This document shows positions 24,070 through 32,092 of a stretch of 64,000 bases of DNA, piece by piece. The stretch covers positions 310,001 to 374,000 of the forward strand of contig CAWCBH010000003.1 of assembly GCA_963793785.1 (NCBI GenBank), written 5' to 3'. The position numbers and the translations under genes are program-made. The number at the start of each line of letters is the position of its first letter. Position 1 is the first letter of the stretch. The stretch comes from CAWCBH01 sp963793785. GTDB lineage: Bacteria > Actinomycetota > Thermoleophilia > Solirubrobacterales > 70-9. The notes beneath the pieces are model-generated. The model did no database searches. It was not told the origin of the DNA and saw nothing but the letters and a program-made list of their open reading frames with translations.

Positions 24070-24465
24070 CTAGGTCTCGATCTGCAGCGGCGGGCTTTGG
24101 CCCGGCGGTGATGGGTCCTTGGAGGGCGAAGGAGCCGGCGCCGGCTGCTCCGCCTCCAGAGCCTCGGCGAGCTCGCCGGACTCGAACATCTCCTCGACGA
24201 TGTCGCAGCCGCCGAGCAGCTCGCCGTTGACGTAGAGCTGCGGGAACGTCTGCCAGTCGGAGATCTCTGTCGTCACCTCGCGTAGGGGCTGCAGCGCCGG
24301 TAGCACGTCGATCGCGCCGTACTCGACGTTGAGCTGGTCGAGGACGCCGACGACCCGCATCGAGAAGCCGCAGCGCGGCATCTCCGGCGTGCCCTTCATG
24401 AACAGCAGCACCGGGTTCTCGGCGATCAGCTGCTCGATGCGTTGCTTGAGCTCGGGATCGGCCAT
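24070..24465 (-). CDS. grxD: Monothiol CGFS glutaredoxin (Grx4/GrxD type)
   Basis: A 131-residue monothiol glutaredoxin. PVLLFMKGTPEMPRCGFSMR carries the CGFS active site that coordinates a [2Fe-2S] cluster with glutathione in a dimer or with BolA in a heterodimer. WQTFPQLYVNGELLGGCDIV supplies the cis-Pro and GGCD glutathione contacts. A Pro/Ser-rich tail follows. ATG 24465 is chosen over the TTG one codon upstream. A TAACTAT about eight bases upstream may be the -10. A BolA gene lies 1.3 kb away on the same strand, so a Grx4-BolA pair is likely. Confidence 0.92.
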   Translation of the reverse strand: MADPELKQRIEQLIAENPVLLFMKGTPEMPRCGFSMRVVGVLDQLNVEYGAIDVLPALQPLREVTTEISDWQTFPQLYVNGELLGGCDIVEEMFESGELAEALEAEQPAPAPSPSKDPSPPGQSPPLQIET

Positions 24466-24476
24466 CAAGTTGATAG

Positions 24477-25493
24477 TTAGCCGGGACTTGCTCCCGGCAC
24501 TGGCAGGTCAGGCGCGAAGCGCCGCAATTGTCTTAGCGGCGTCGGTTTGGTCCCGAGCAGGCGCAGAGTGATGCCCTCGAGCGTCTCGACGCCGTATTCA
24601 TGGCTCGGCATCGCGTCGGTCAGGATCGCCAGCGAGATTCGCGTGCGGCCGCGGCGAAGGACTGCGATCTGGTGCACGAGCTGGCCGCGGTCGGTGCCGC
24701 GCCAGCCGCCCTTGAACCCGGGTTTCCAATCCGGCTCCGCAGCCGCGGGGATGCCCCAGCGCTGGTAGGCGACCACGTCCGCCAGCAGTCCCATGCCAAA
24801 GCGGCGGAAGCGGCGCGGCAGCAGCTGTTCGGCTCGAGAAATGAAGCGGGCGCCGTCGCGTGCCGAGAGATAGGTCTCGCTCCAGTAGCCGCGGACATCG
24901 AGCGTGCCGGCGCCCGCTTCGCGGGCAACCTGCTCCATCGGGTCGTCACCGAGGCGGTAGTAGATCGTGTCGGCGGCATCGTTGTCTGAGACCGTGATCA
25001 TCGCCCGCAGCACCTCCTCGGTCGACGAGTCGAGGCTCGCCCCTTGGCGCGCCAGCTCGCGCAGGTAGGCGACCAGCATCACCGCCTTGACGACGCTGGC
25101 GGAGACGAAACGACGCCTGGCACGCAGCCCGGTGAGGGCGCCGTCGGAATCGATCACCGCGGCCGAGACAAGGCCCGCCCGGGAGCTCGCGTAGCGCCAG
25201 GCGGTCTTGATCGCCCCCGGGCTGGGATGAGCCGCCCTTCGGTTGGGGGAGTCATCGACCACCGGCGTCCGGGTGGGCGCAGGTGAGGCGGCTGCCCTGA
25301 TCCGCTGCCCTGGCTCCTGCCCCGCCGTCTCGAGCACGATTGCGACCGCTCCCAGCGCCACTGCGCCGAGAATCAGGATCCCGCGAATTCCACGGGCCCG
25401 GCGGCGCTCCTGTGCCAGCTCTCGTCGTTGCCGTGAGCGTCTCCGGCTCTCCTCGGCGAGCTGGCGCTCGGCCTCGACATCTTGCCTGCCCAT
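24477..25493 (-). CDS. Membrane-anchored class A beta-lactamase-like serine hydrolase
   Basis: A 338-residue protein. A very basic N-terminus (residues 1-37) precedes one membrane helix (ILILGAVALGAVAIVLETA), a Pro/Thr linker, and a penicillin-binding-type hydrolase domain. The catalytic motifs are SASVVK (Ser133, Lys136), SDN (169-171) and KGG in GFKGGWRGTDRG. The helper Glu of true class A beta-lactamases is not obvious, so a peptidoglycan-related or esterase role is as likely as antibiotic hydrolysis. The last 11-12 codons (LRRFAPDLPVPGASPG) are encoded by the dispersed repeat at 24502 and the hairpin next to it. Confidence 0.85.
   Translation of the reverse strand: MGRQDVEAERQLAEESRRRSRQRRELAQERRRARGIRGILILGAVALGAVAIVLETAGQEPGQRIRAAASPAPTRTPVVDDSPNRRAAHPSPGAIKTAWRYASSRAGLVSAAVIDSDGALTGLRARRRFVSASVVKAVMLVAYLRELARQGASLDSSTEEVLRAMITVSDNDAADTIYYRLGDDPMEQVAREAGAGTLDVRGYWSETYLSARDGARFISRAEQLLPRRFRRFGMGLLADVVAYQRWGIPAAAEPDWKPGFKGGWRGTDRGQLVHQIAVLRRGRTRISLAILTDAMPSHEYGVETLEGITLRLLGTKPTPLRQLRRFAPDLPVPGASPG
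24480..24498. terminator. 7-bp hairpin at the end of the serine hydrolase gene
   Basis: GCCGGGA and TCCCGGC pair around a CTTGC loop, overlapping the last codons of the hydrolase gene and preceding the glutaredoxin promoter. No U-run is present. Confidence 0.4.
24502..24526 (+). repeat. 25-bp dispersed repeat (copy 2), inside a coding tail
   Basis: Identical over 25 bases to 19187-19211 and again next to a hairpin. Read on the minus strand it encodes RRFAPDLP at the C-terminus of the serine hydrolase. Confidence 0.6.
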
Positions 25494-25533
25494 GGTTCAC
25501 AGGCGAGCCTAGAACCATCCCTGGGCTGTCGTG

Positions 25534-25776
25534 CTAACGACCTGTTGACGGCGCCGCGGTCTTCAGCGACAGCGCGTGGATCGCGCCGTCCTCGAAGCGC
25601 TCGCGGACCGCGGCCTTGACCAGACGGTGCTGGTCGATTCGCGACAAGCCGTCGAACTGGCTCGCGACGACGGTCGCGTGCAGATGGTCGGCGGTCCCGG
25701 TCTGGTCGACGACGTCGACCTTGGCCCCGGGCAGGGCGGCCTCGATCATCGACTTGATCTCGGCCAGGTCGGCCAT
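25534..25776 (-). CDS. bolA: BolA family protein
   Basis: An 80-residue BolA-fold protein: LAEIKSMIEAALPGAKVDVV, then DHLHATVVASQFDGLSRIDQHRLV, where the HLH and His-Arg positions match BolA's iron-sulfur-binding region, and ending IHALSLKT. BolA proteins partner with CGFS glutaredoxins to sense or deliver Fe-S clusters; the partner candidate is at 24070-24465. ATG 25776 follows the stop of the ferredoxin reductase gene by two bases and its ribosome site (AAGGAGAAGG) lies inside that gene, so the two are co-translated. Confidence 0.88.
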   Translation of the reverse strand: MADLAEIKSMIEAALPGAKVDVVDQTGTADHLHATVVASQFDGLSRIDQHRLVKAAVRERFEDGAIHALSLKTAAPSTGR

Positions 25777-25778
25777 CG

Positions 25779-27182
25779 TCAGCCGACCTTCTCCTTCAGG
25801 GACTCCAGCATCTCCTCGATGCGCACGAACTTGACCCGCGGGCGCCCGTGCGGCTCGCCGCGGCCGACCTCGGCCTCGTCGATCGCCTGCCAGTCCTCGA
25901 AGCTGATGTAGCGCACGCCCTTCTCGGTCAACAGGTCCTCGACCGCACCAGGGTCGGGACTCTCCGGTTTGAGCAGGTGGCCGGTCCCGACGTCCTCGAG
26001 CAGGTGGCGGACCGTCTCCAGGGAGTCCTTCTTGTTGGTGCCGATCACCCCGGAGGGACCGCGCTTGATCCATCCCGCCGCGTAGTGGCCGATCTTGTGG
26101 CCGGCGTCATGGCTGTCGAGCACCCGGCCACTGGCGTTGAGGATCGTCCCCCGGCTGTCGTCGAAGGGGACGCCCTCGATCGGGATCCCGGTGTAGCCGA
26201 CCGAGCGCAGCACGAGGCCGCATGGAACCGTCTCCCGCTCGCCGGTGTCCTTCGCGCGCAGCGTCCCATCGTGGTCGACCAGCTCGTTGCGGCCGATCAC
26301 GATCCGCTCGACCGTGCCGTCGCCCTGGATCTCGACCGGCGAGGCGAGGAAGCGGAGGATGATCCGCTTGCGCTTGCCGGCCGGCGGGCGTTGCGAGAAG
26401 TCGTGAAGGATCTCGACGTTGACCCTGGAGGTCTTGTCGGCGTCGGCCGACTCGATGAAGGCGCGGCTGGCGGGGTCGAGATCGACGTCGCCGGGGTCGA
26501 CGATGACGTCGGCGTCGAGCATCTCGCCCAGCTCCTTGATCTCCGGATTGGTGAACGCGGCCTGGGCGGGCCCGCGGCGGCCCAGAACGACGATCTCGGT
26601 GATCGAGCTCTGTGCCATCACCTCGATCGCGTGGTCGGCGGTGTCGGTCTCGCGCAGCTCGGACTCGGTCAGCGCCAGCATCCGCGCCACGTCCATCGCC
26701 ACGTTGCCGTTGCCGATCACGACCGCGCGCTCGCAGCTGAGGTCGAATTTCTCGTCGGCGTAGTCGGGATGGGCGTTGTACCAGCCGACGAAGGCGGTGG
26801 CGGCGTGGCTTCCCGGCAGGTCCTCGCCGGGGATCCCGAGCTGGCGGTCGGTCTCGCAACCGACCGTGTAGACGATCGCGTGATACAGCCGCTCCAGCTC
26901 GGTGACCTCGATGTCGTGCCCGACCTTGACGTTGCCGAAGAACCGGAATCCCTCCCGGGCCGCGGTCTTCTCGTAGACCCGGATCACCGACTTGATCTTC
27001 GGGTGGTCGGGAGCGACCCCACCGCGCACCAGCCCGAACGGCGTCGGCAGGCGGTCGAAGAGATCGACCTGGGCGTGCGTCGCCTCGTCCTTGAGGATGT
27101 GCTCGGCGGCATAGAACCCGGACGGGCCGGCGCCGATGATCGCGACGCGAAGGGGGTTCTCTTCGGTTCCTACCGTGGCCAT
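25779..27182 (-). CDS. fprA: Ferredoxin-NADP+ reductase, adrenodoxin-reductase type
   Basis: A 467-residue flavoenzyme of the FprA/adrenodoxin-reductase family that passes electrons between NADPH and ferredoxin. The FAD motif is AIIGAGPSGFYAAEHIL at residue 14; PFGLVRGGVAPDHPKIK is the family signature; the NADP motif is VVIGNGNVAMDVARML near 150; and the C-terminal GWIKRGPSGVIGTNKKDS closes the NADP/FAD site. It sits between hemQ and bolA, suggesting supply of reducing power for haem or Fe-S chemistry. A TATCCT lies shortly upstream of ATG 27182 as a possible -10. Confidence 0.93.
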   Translation of the reverse strand: MATVGTEENPLRVAIIGAGPSGFYAAEHILKDEATHAQVDLFDRLPTPFGLVRGGVAPDHPKIKSVIRVYEKTAAREGFRFFGNVKVGHDIEVTELERLYHAIVYTVGCETDRQLGIPGEDLPGSHAATAFVGWYNAHPDYADEKFDLSCERAVVIGNGNVAMDVARMLALTESELRETDTADHAIEVMAQSSITEIVVLGRRGPAQAAFTNPEIKELGEMLDADVIVDPGDVDLDPASRAFIESADADKTSRVNVEILHDFSQRPPAGKRKRIILRFLASPVEIQGDGTVERIVIGRNELVDHDGTLRAKDTGERETVPCGLVLRSVGYTGIPIEGVPFDDSRGTILNASGRVLDSHDAGHKIGHYAAGWIKRGPSGVIGTNKKDSLETVRHLLEDVGTGHLLKPESPDPGAVEDLLTEKGVRYISFEDWQAIDEAEVGRGEPHGRPRVKFVRIEEMLESLKEKVG

Positions 27183-27210
27183 TTGCGAACGGGCAAGGAT
27201 AGGGAATGCG

Positions 27211-27232
27211 GACCCCCCGAATCCGGGGGGTC
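27211..27232 (-). terminator. Strong 9-bp G/C hairpin downstream of hemQ
   Basis: GACCCCCCG and CGGGGGGTC form a perfect stem around an AATC loop, two bases beyond the hemQ stop and before the fprA promoter. It probably separates hemQ from the fprA-bolA transcript. The run after it is not U-rich. Confidence 0.6.
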
Positions 27233-27234
27233 AG

Positions 27235-27942
27235 TCAGACGATCGCGGTCGGTGCGGCGGGCACCGAGGCGCTGCCGTCGAGCGCATCCAGCGCCTTGCG
27301 GACGCTCATCGCGACGCAGGTGAAAATCGGCGTCTCGCGCTCGGTGTAGGCGCTGGACTCGGTCGGGCGCAACTCCTGGACGAGGTCGAGGAACATCCCC
27401 GGGTCGTCGCCCTCGAAGGCGACGACGAACTCCTGGTCGTCGAGGCCGTAGGAGTAGGTCGTGTTGATCGTGATCTCGGGATAGCGGCGGCCGACCTCGA
27501 TGTGGCTGCGCATGATCCGCTGGCGCTCTTCGGCAGGCAACCCGTACCAGGCGCGCTTCTTGACCATCGGGTAGAGGAACAGGTACTTGCGCTCGGAAAC
27601 GCAGATCTGGGGTCGCGCAGAGGGTTCCTCCGAATACGGAGAGGGCTTCGTCATCGACAGGTAGGAGTAGGGGACCTCGGTCCATTTCGCCAGCCCGCTC
27701 TGGCCGAGCACCACGTGGAAGGTGTGCAGGTCCTCCAGGCGCCGGCTCTGGCTGAGCAGCAGCAGGTCGGCGTCTCCGCGCGTTCCTATGGTTGAGTAGG
27801 CGCGCAGCGAGCGGTCGATCGCGAAGTCCTCGCAGGCGGCGAGGAACTCGCGCTTGTCCGACGCACGCTCCTCTTCGTCGCGGCGACGCCAGGCGGGATC
27901 GAGCTTGAAGAAGGTGAACTTGGCGAAAGTGCGATCGGGCAA
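27235..27942 (-). CDS. hemQ: Coproheme decarboxylase (HemQ / chlorite-dismutase family)
   Basis: A 235-residue enzyme that oxidatively decarboxylates coproheme III to haem b in the Gram-positive haem pathway. Sequence marks include LYPMVKKRAWYGLPAEERQ, the proximal His in RIMRSHIEVGRRYPEI, the YSYGLDDQEFVVAFEGD strand and the flexible-loop YSYLSMTKPS region, which contains the candidate catalytic Tyr. Chlorite dismutases have a distal Arg that I do not see, so HemQ is the better call. TTG 27942 is chosen because it fits the family length and has TATTTT ten bases upstream; its start overlaps the divergent gene's proposed start by about 14 bases. Confidence 0.87.
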   Translation of the reverse strand: MPDRTFAKFTFFKLDPAWRRRDEEERASDKREFLAACEDFAIDRSLRAYSTIGTRGDADLLLLSQSRRLEDLHTFHVVLGQSGLAKWTEVPYSYLSMTKPSPYSEEPSARPQICVSERKYLFLYPMVKKRAWYGLPAEERQRIMRSHIEVGRRYPEITINTTYSYGLDDQEFVVAFEGDDPGMFLDLVQELRPTESSAYTERETPIFTCVAMSVRKALDALDGSASVPAAPTAIV

Positions 27943-29752
27943 CCTGATCCTCAAAATAGCGCTCGCGGCCTCATTGATCGGGGTGATTGCTTGCCCGCCG
28001 GCGGCTGTCGCCCAACCCCGGCTGACGTTCGCGCTGCTGCCGAACGGCACCGGGATCGAGGAGCTGGAGTCGGTCTCCGGTCTCTCGCCCGGGCTGATGA
28101 GCGCCGGCCTCGGCGAGGTCGCCGACGAGCAGACCTACCTCGACATCACCCAAGGGAACCGGGTATTCGACTCGCTCTACGACGGAGACCTGCCGTACAT
28201 CGACGTGATCCCGATCCCGGGCGGGGATTGGCAGGAGGTGGTCGAACGAGCGGAATCCGCGCCGGCGGACATCGTGCCCGGTCTGCTCGCCACCCTCCTA
28301 CCCGGCCGAGAAAGAGGATCTGGGGCGGGTCTTGCCGGAGCGCTTCTCGAGACCGACCGGGCTGGCCGCCCGGGCGGAGGATTCGAAGTCCGCGAGGCCA
28401 ACATCGCTGAGCTGTCCGGGCTGGTCCGCGACCTTCGCGGCCGCGATCTGCTGATCGCTCTCGAGCGAGCGCCGCCGGCCGAGAACGAGCAGCTCACGAT
28501 CGCGATCGCCGGCCTCGGGTTCGACGGGACCTTGACCTCCGACAGCACCCGCCTCGACGGCTACGTGCTCTCGACGGACGTTGCTCCGACGATCCTCGAC
28601 CGCTTCGGCATCGCCGTGCCCGACGAGATGACCGGCGAGCCAATCCGCGCCGAGGGGGAGCCGGACTTCGCCGCCGCCGCCGAGCTCGGGGACCGCATGG
28701 AAGCGATCCCCGAGCGCCGCGCCCCGGTGATCGGGGTCAGCGTGCTCGTCTGGCTGGCGCTGGTCGGCATCGTCCTCGCCGCCGGACGTGGCCGCTACGC
28801 CCGCCCCGCTCTGCGCCTGCTCGCGCTCTCCCTCGCCTACATGCCGCTGATGCTGCTCGCCGGTTCGGCGCTGGAGCCGAGCCTTGCCGTCGAGCGGGCC
28901 CTGGTCGGTTTCGGCGCCCCCGCGGCCGCGGCGCTGACCTGGGCGCTGCTTCCGGGCTTCCGTTCCCTCGCCCTGGCCTGCGGGCTGACCGTGGCCGCCT
29001 ACGGCTTCGATCTGCTGACCGGTTCGCCGCTCACCTCGCTGTCGCTGATGGGGCCGAGCCCGGGACTCGGCGTCCGCTTCTTCGGGATCGGCAACGAGCT
29101 GGAGGCGACGCTGGCAGTGCTGGCGATCGTCGGCGTCGGCGCGGCCCTGGCCGGCTTTGCTCCCAAGGCCTCGCCGCGAAGCGGCGCGATCGCCTTCGTC
29201 GTCTGCGGGCTAGCCTGCGCGATCGTCTTCGCCGCCGGGCGCTTCGGCGCCGACGTCGGCGCCGCGATCGTCTTCCCGGTCGGGGCGGCTGTCGCCGCAG
29301 CAGTGCTGTCAGGACGTCGCAATGTCGCCTTCGCAGCCATCGCTGCGCCGCTTGCGGCGCTGGCAGTCCTCGCGGTCGCCGATCTGGTCAGCGGCGGCGA
29401 CGCCCACTTCACTCGTTCCGTGCTGGAGGCCGGAGGCCTGGATCAGCTCGCCGACGTCGCCGAGCGGCGGCTGCGCCTCTCCGCCAGTAGCTTTAGCCGG
29501 GCGATCACCTCGCCGTTCTTGCCGCTGGCGATCGTGATCATCGCCGTGGCGATCCGAAACCGTCAGCGCCTGCTCGCCTGGCTGGCCCTTTTTCCGCCGG
29601 TCAGGGCGGCGTTCATCGGCGCCGTCGCCGCGATCGCGGTCGGGACCCTGGTCAACGACTCCGGGGCGCTGCTGCTCGAGATCGGCACCGGTTTTCTGCT
29701 CGCGACGACCGGATTCGTCTGGGCGGAGGCCCGTAACAGTCCTCGAACATAG
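27929..29752 (+). CDS. Sulfatase/phosphatase-like extracellular domain fused to about ten membrane helices
   Basis: A protein of about 607 residues. A signal peptide (LILKIALAASLIGVIACPPAAVA) precedes a soluble domain of about 230 residues with LTFALLPNGTG at its start and DGYVLSTDVAPTILDRFGI near its end; the STDVAPTIL pattern is typical of the alkaline-phosphatase/sulfatase superfamily. Metal-ligand Asp and His residues of active enzymes are not clearly present, so the domain may be degenerate. From about residue 270 there are roughly ten membrane segments with MGPSPGLGVRFFGIGNELEATLAVL in a loop. I know no characterised member. The GTG 27929 start is uncertain because it overlaps hemQ. It lies 30 bases upstream of the glycosyltransferase fusion, suggesting a shared envelope role. 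Confidence 0.7.
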   Translation: MRSGNLILKIALAASLIGVIACPPAAVAQPRLTFALLPNGTGIEELESVSGLSPGLMSAGLGEVADEQTYLDITQGNRVFDSLYDGDLPYIDVIPIPGGDWQEVVERAESAPADIVPGLLATLLPGRERGSGAGLAGALLETDRAGRPGGGFEVREANIAELSGLVRDLRGRDLLIALERAPPAENEQLTIAIAGLGFDGTLTSDSTRLDGYVLSTDVAPTILDRFGIAVPDEMTGEPIRAEGEPDFAAAAELGDRMEAIPERRAPVIGVSVLVWLALVGIVLAAGRGRYARPALRLLALSLAYMPLMLLAGSALEPSLAVERALVGFGAPAAAALTWALLPGFRSLALACGLTVAAYGFDLLTGSPLTSLSLMGPSPGLGVRFFGIGNELEATLAVLAIVGVGAALAGFAPKASPRSGAIAFVVCGLACAIVFAAGRFGADVGAAIVFPVGAAVAAAVLSGRRNVAFAAIAAPLAALAVLAVADLVSGGDAHFTRSVLEAGGLDQLADVAERRLRLSASSFSRAITSPFLPLAIVIIAVAIRNRQRLLAWLALFPPVRAAFIGAVAAIAVGTLVNDSGALLLEIGTGFLLATTGFVWAEARNSPRT

Positions 29753-29782
29753 GGGTACACCGTCCTCTACCCTTAATCGCCA

Positions 29783-32092
29783 GTGCGGATCGCCCTCGTC
29801 TCGCCATATTCCTGGACCTATCAGGGCGGCGTCAATCGTCACGTGGAGGCGCTCGCGGAGGAGTTCATCGACCGCGGCCATCACGTTCGGGTGCTCGCTC
29901 CGTTCGATCCACCCGACCGCCTCAGCAAGGTCCTCCATCGCGCCCCGGCCGAGCCCCGGGAGGCGCCCGACTACCTGATCGACGTCGGGCGCACGATCGG
30001 GATCGGCGCCAACGGGGCCGTCTCCAACCTCTCGGCCTTCCCCGAGGGCGCGACCGCCACCCGGCGGGCGCTGCGCGACGGCCGCTTCGACGTCGTCCAC
30101 GTCCATGAGCCGATCGCGCCGATCGTGAGCTGGGACACGGCCCTGCACACGACCGCTCCGGTGGTCGGAACCTTCCACGCCTATTCGACGAAGGCGATCC
30201 CCAACTACGCGGCGACCCTGCTCGGCGCGCGGCGCGTCTGCAATAAGCTCTCGGCGCGAATCGCGGTCTCCGAGGCCGCCGCCTGGACCGGCCGGCGCTG
30301 GTTCGGCGGCGAGTACGAGATCGTCCCCAACGGCGTCGATGTCGACGCAGCCCCGAAGGGAGCCAAGCCGGCCGGCGAAGAGCTGCGGATCCTCTTCGTC
30401 GGGCGCCCGGAGGAGCGCAAAGGGCTGCCGGTGCTGCTGACCGCGTTCGGGGCCCTGGTCGAGCACGTGCCTTGCCGGCTGACCCTGATCGGCGCTGACG
30501 ACGCCGACGTCGCCCGCTATGTCGCCGATCCGGAGCTCTTGCGCTGGATCGACGCCTCGGGCCGTGTTTCCCACCAGCAGCTCTGGACCGCCCTGCACGA
30601 GGCCGACGTGCTCTGCGCCCCTTCGCTTTCCGGCGAGAGCTTCGGCATGGTGCTGACCGAGGCATTCGCCGCCGGAACTCCCGTCATCGCCTCCAACATC
30701 GCCGGTTACAGCGATGTGGTCACAGACGGTGTCGACGGCGTCCTGGTCCCGCCGGCCGATCCGCAGCGGCTCGCCGAGGAGCTACAGCGGGCCCATTACG
30801 ATCGCGACCGGCTGCGGGAGATGGGCGAGGCGGCGCGCGAGAGTGCCAAGCGCTACGCCTGGCCCCGGGTCGCCGAGCAGGTCACCGAGGTCTACGAGCA
30901 GGCCCTCGAGGCGCCGGCCCCCGTCAATACCGCCGATCGGCTGGCCCGCGGGTCCGGTCTGGTCCGGGCGGACGGCGGCCCCCGCGTTCCCGCCCGGCGG
31001 TTGCCTTCCCTTGACCCCGTTCCCGAGCGTGGCCGCGGCCGCCGCGCCGCCCGCCGGATCGCGCTCGGCACGGCAGGTGCGCTGGGCATCGGCCTGACGG
31101 TGCTGGCGGCGAACAGGATCGGGGTCGATCGGGTGGTCGAGAGCATCGTCCGCTCCGACGTCTCCTGGGTGCTGATCGCCTGCGCGCTGATGGCCCTGTC
31201 GCTGTTCTCCCGCGCTGTGTCCTGGTTTGCGATCATCCGCTCGGCGCTGCCGAATCGGCCGCTGCGGCGCCGCGACGTCACCTCCGCGACGATGCTCGGG
31301 GTGCTGATGTCGGCGACGTTGCCGGCCCGGCTCGGCGAGCCGGCGCGGGCAATGGTGCTCTCGCGGCGGATGGGCCGGATGCGCCAAACCTTCCCTGTCC
31401 TGCTCGGCACCTTGGTCTCCCAGACGGTGCTCAATATCGTCGCCCTGATCGGGCTCGGTGTGATCATCGTCTCCACGAGCGACCTCTTTCACTCCAACAC
31501 CGAGGCGATCTTCCTGGTCAGCCTGGCGCCGCTGGCGCTGTTGCTGGCGGTGCTGATCGCGCCGATGCTGGTCCGCCGCGCCGGCAACGGGCGGATCGCG
31601 CGCGCCGCCGCCGCCGTGCGTGGTGCCATCACCCAGGTCCGGCGCGGCCTGCGGGTTTTTCGCGAGCCGCGCCGCGGCGCGGTCGCCGCGTCCGCCCAGA
31701 TCGGGGCCTGGGCGATCCAGCTGGCGGCCTGCTGGGCGCTGCTGTTCGCGCTCGGCCTCGAGGGGGCGGGAATCGGCGCCGCTGCAGCCGTTCTGTTCGC
31801 GGTCAACGTCACCGCGGTCGTCCCGGCGACGCCCTCGAACATTGGCGTCTTCCAGCTCGCTGTGATCAGCGTCCTGCACACCGGCTTCGGGGTCTCGACC
31901 GCCGATGCGCTCGCCTACGGGGTGATCCTGCAGGCGGTGGAGATCGCCACCGCGGTAACGCTCGGCGTCCCGGCGCTGGTCCGCGAGGGAATGACCTGGG
32001 GCGACCTGCGCACGCAGGCGCTGTCCGCTGCCCCGGTGCGGCTGCAGCCAAAGCCGCCAGCACGCAGCGAAGTCGCCGCAAGCCGTAACTAG
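29783..32092 (+). CDS. GT4 glycosyltransferase fused to LPG-synthase/flippase-type membrane domain
   Basis: A 769-residue fusion. Residues 1-375 are a GT-B glycosyltransferase of family 4: SPYSWTYQGGVNRHVEALAEEF at the N-terminus, VVHVHEPIAPIVS, FVGRPEERKGLPVLL, and ESFGMVLTEAFAAGTPVIAS carrying the EX7E motif. The opening and HEP segments resemble PimA, the mannosyltransferase acting on phosphatidylinositol. Residues 420-740 form a multi-spanning domain of the LPG_synthase_TM (UPF0104/MprF flippase-like) family, with VLMSATLPARLGEPARAM and VVPATPSNIGVFQLAV. The single chain could glycosylate a lipid and move it across the membrane. Start GTG 29783 follows TACCCT by nine bases. Confidence 0.87.
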   Translation: MRIALVSPYSWTYQGGVNRHVEALAEEFIDRGHHVRVLAPFDPPDRLSKVLHRAPAEPREAPDYLIDVGRTIGIGANGAVSNLSAFPEGATATRRALRDGRFDVVHVHEPIAPIVSWDTALHTTAPVVGTFHAYSTKAIPNYAATLLGARRVCNKLSARIAVSEAAAWTGRRWFGGEYEIVPNGVDVDAAPKGAKPAGEELRILFVGRPEERKGLPVLLTAFGALVEHVPCRLTLIGADDADVARYVADPELLRWIDASGRVSHQQLWTALHEADVLCAPSLSGESFGMVLTEAFAAGTPVIASNIAGYSDVVTDGVDGVLVPPADPQRLAEELQRAHYDRDRLREMGEAARESAKRYAWPRVAEQVTEVYEQALEAPAPVNTADRLARGSGLVRADGGPRVPARRLPSLDPVPERGRGRRAARRIALGTAGALGIGLTVLAANRIGVDRVVESIVRSDVSWVLIACALMALSLFSRAVSWFAIIRSALPNRPLRRRDVTSATMLGVLMSATLPARLGEPARAMVLSRRMGRMRQTFPVLLGTLVSQTVLNIVALIGLGVIIVSTSDLFHSNTEAIFLVSLAPLALLLAVLIAPMLVRRAGNGRIARAAAAVRGAITQVRRGLRVFREPRRGAVAASAQIGAWAIQLAACWALLFALGLEGAGIGAAAAVLFAVNVTAVVPATPSNIGVFQLAVISVLHTGFGVSTADALAYGVILQAVEIATAVTLGVPALVREGMTWGDLRTQALSAAPVRLQPKPPARSEVAASRN

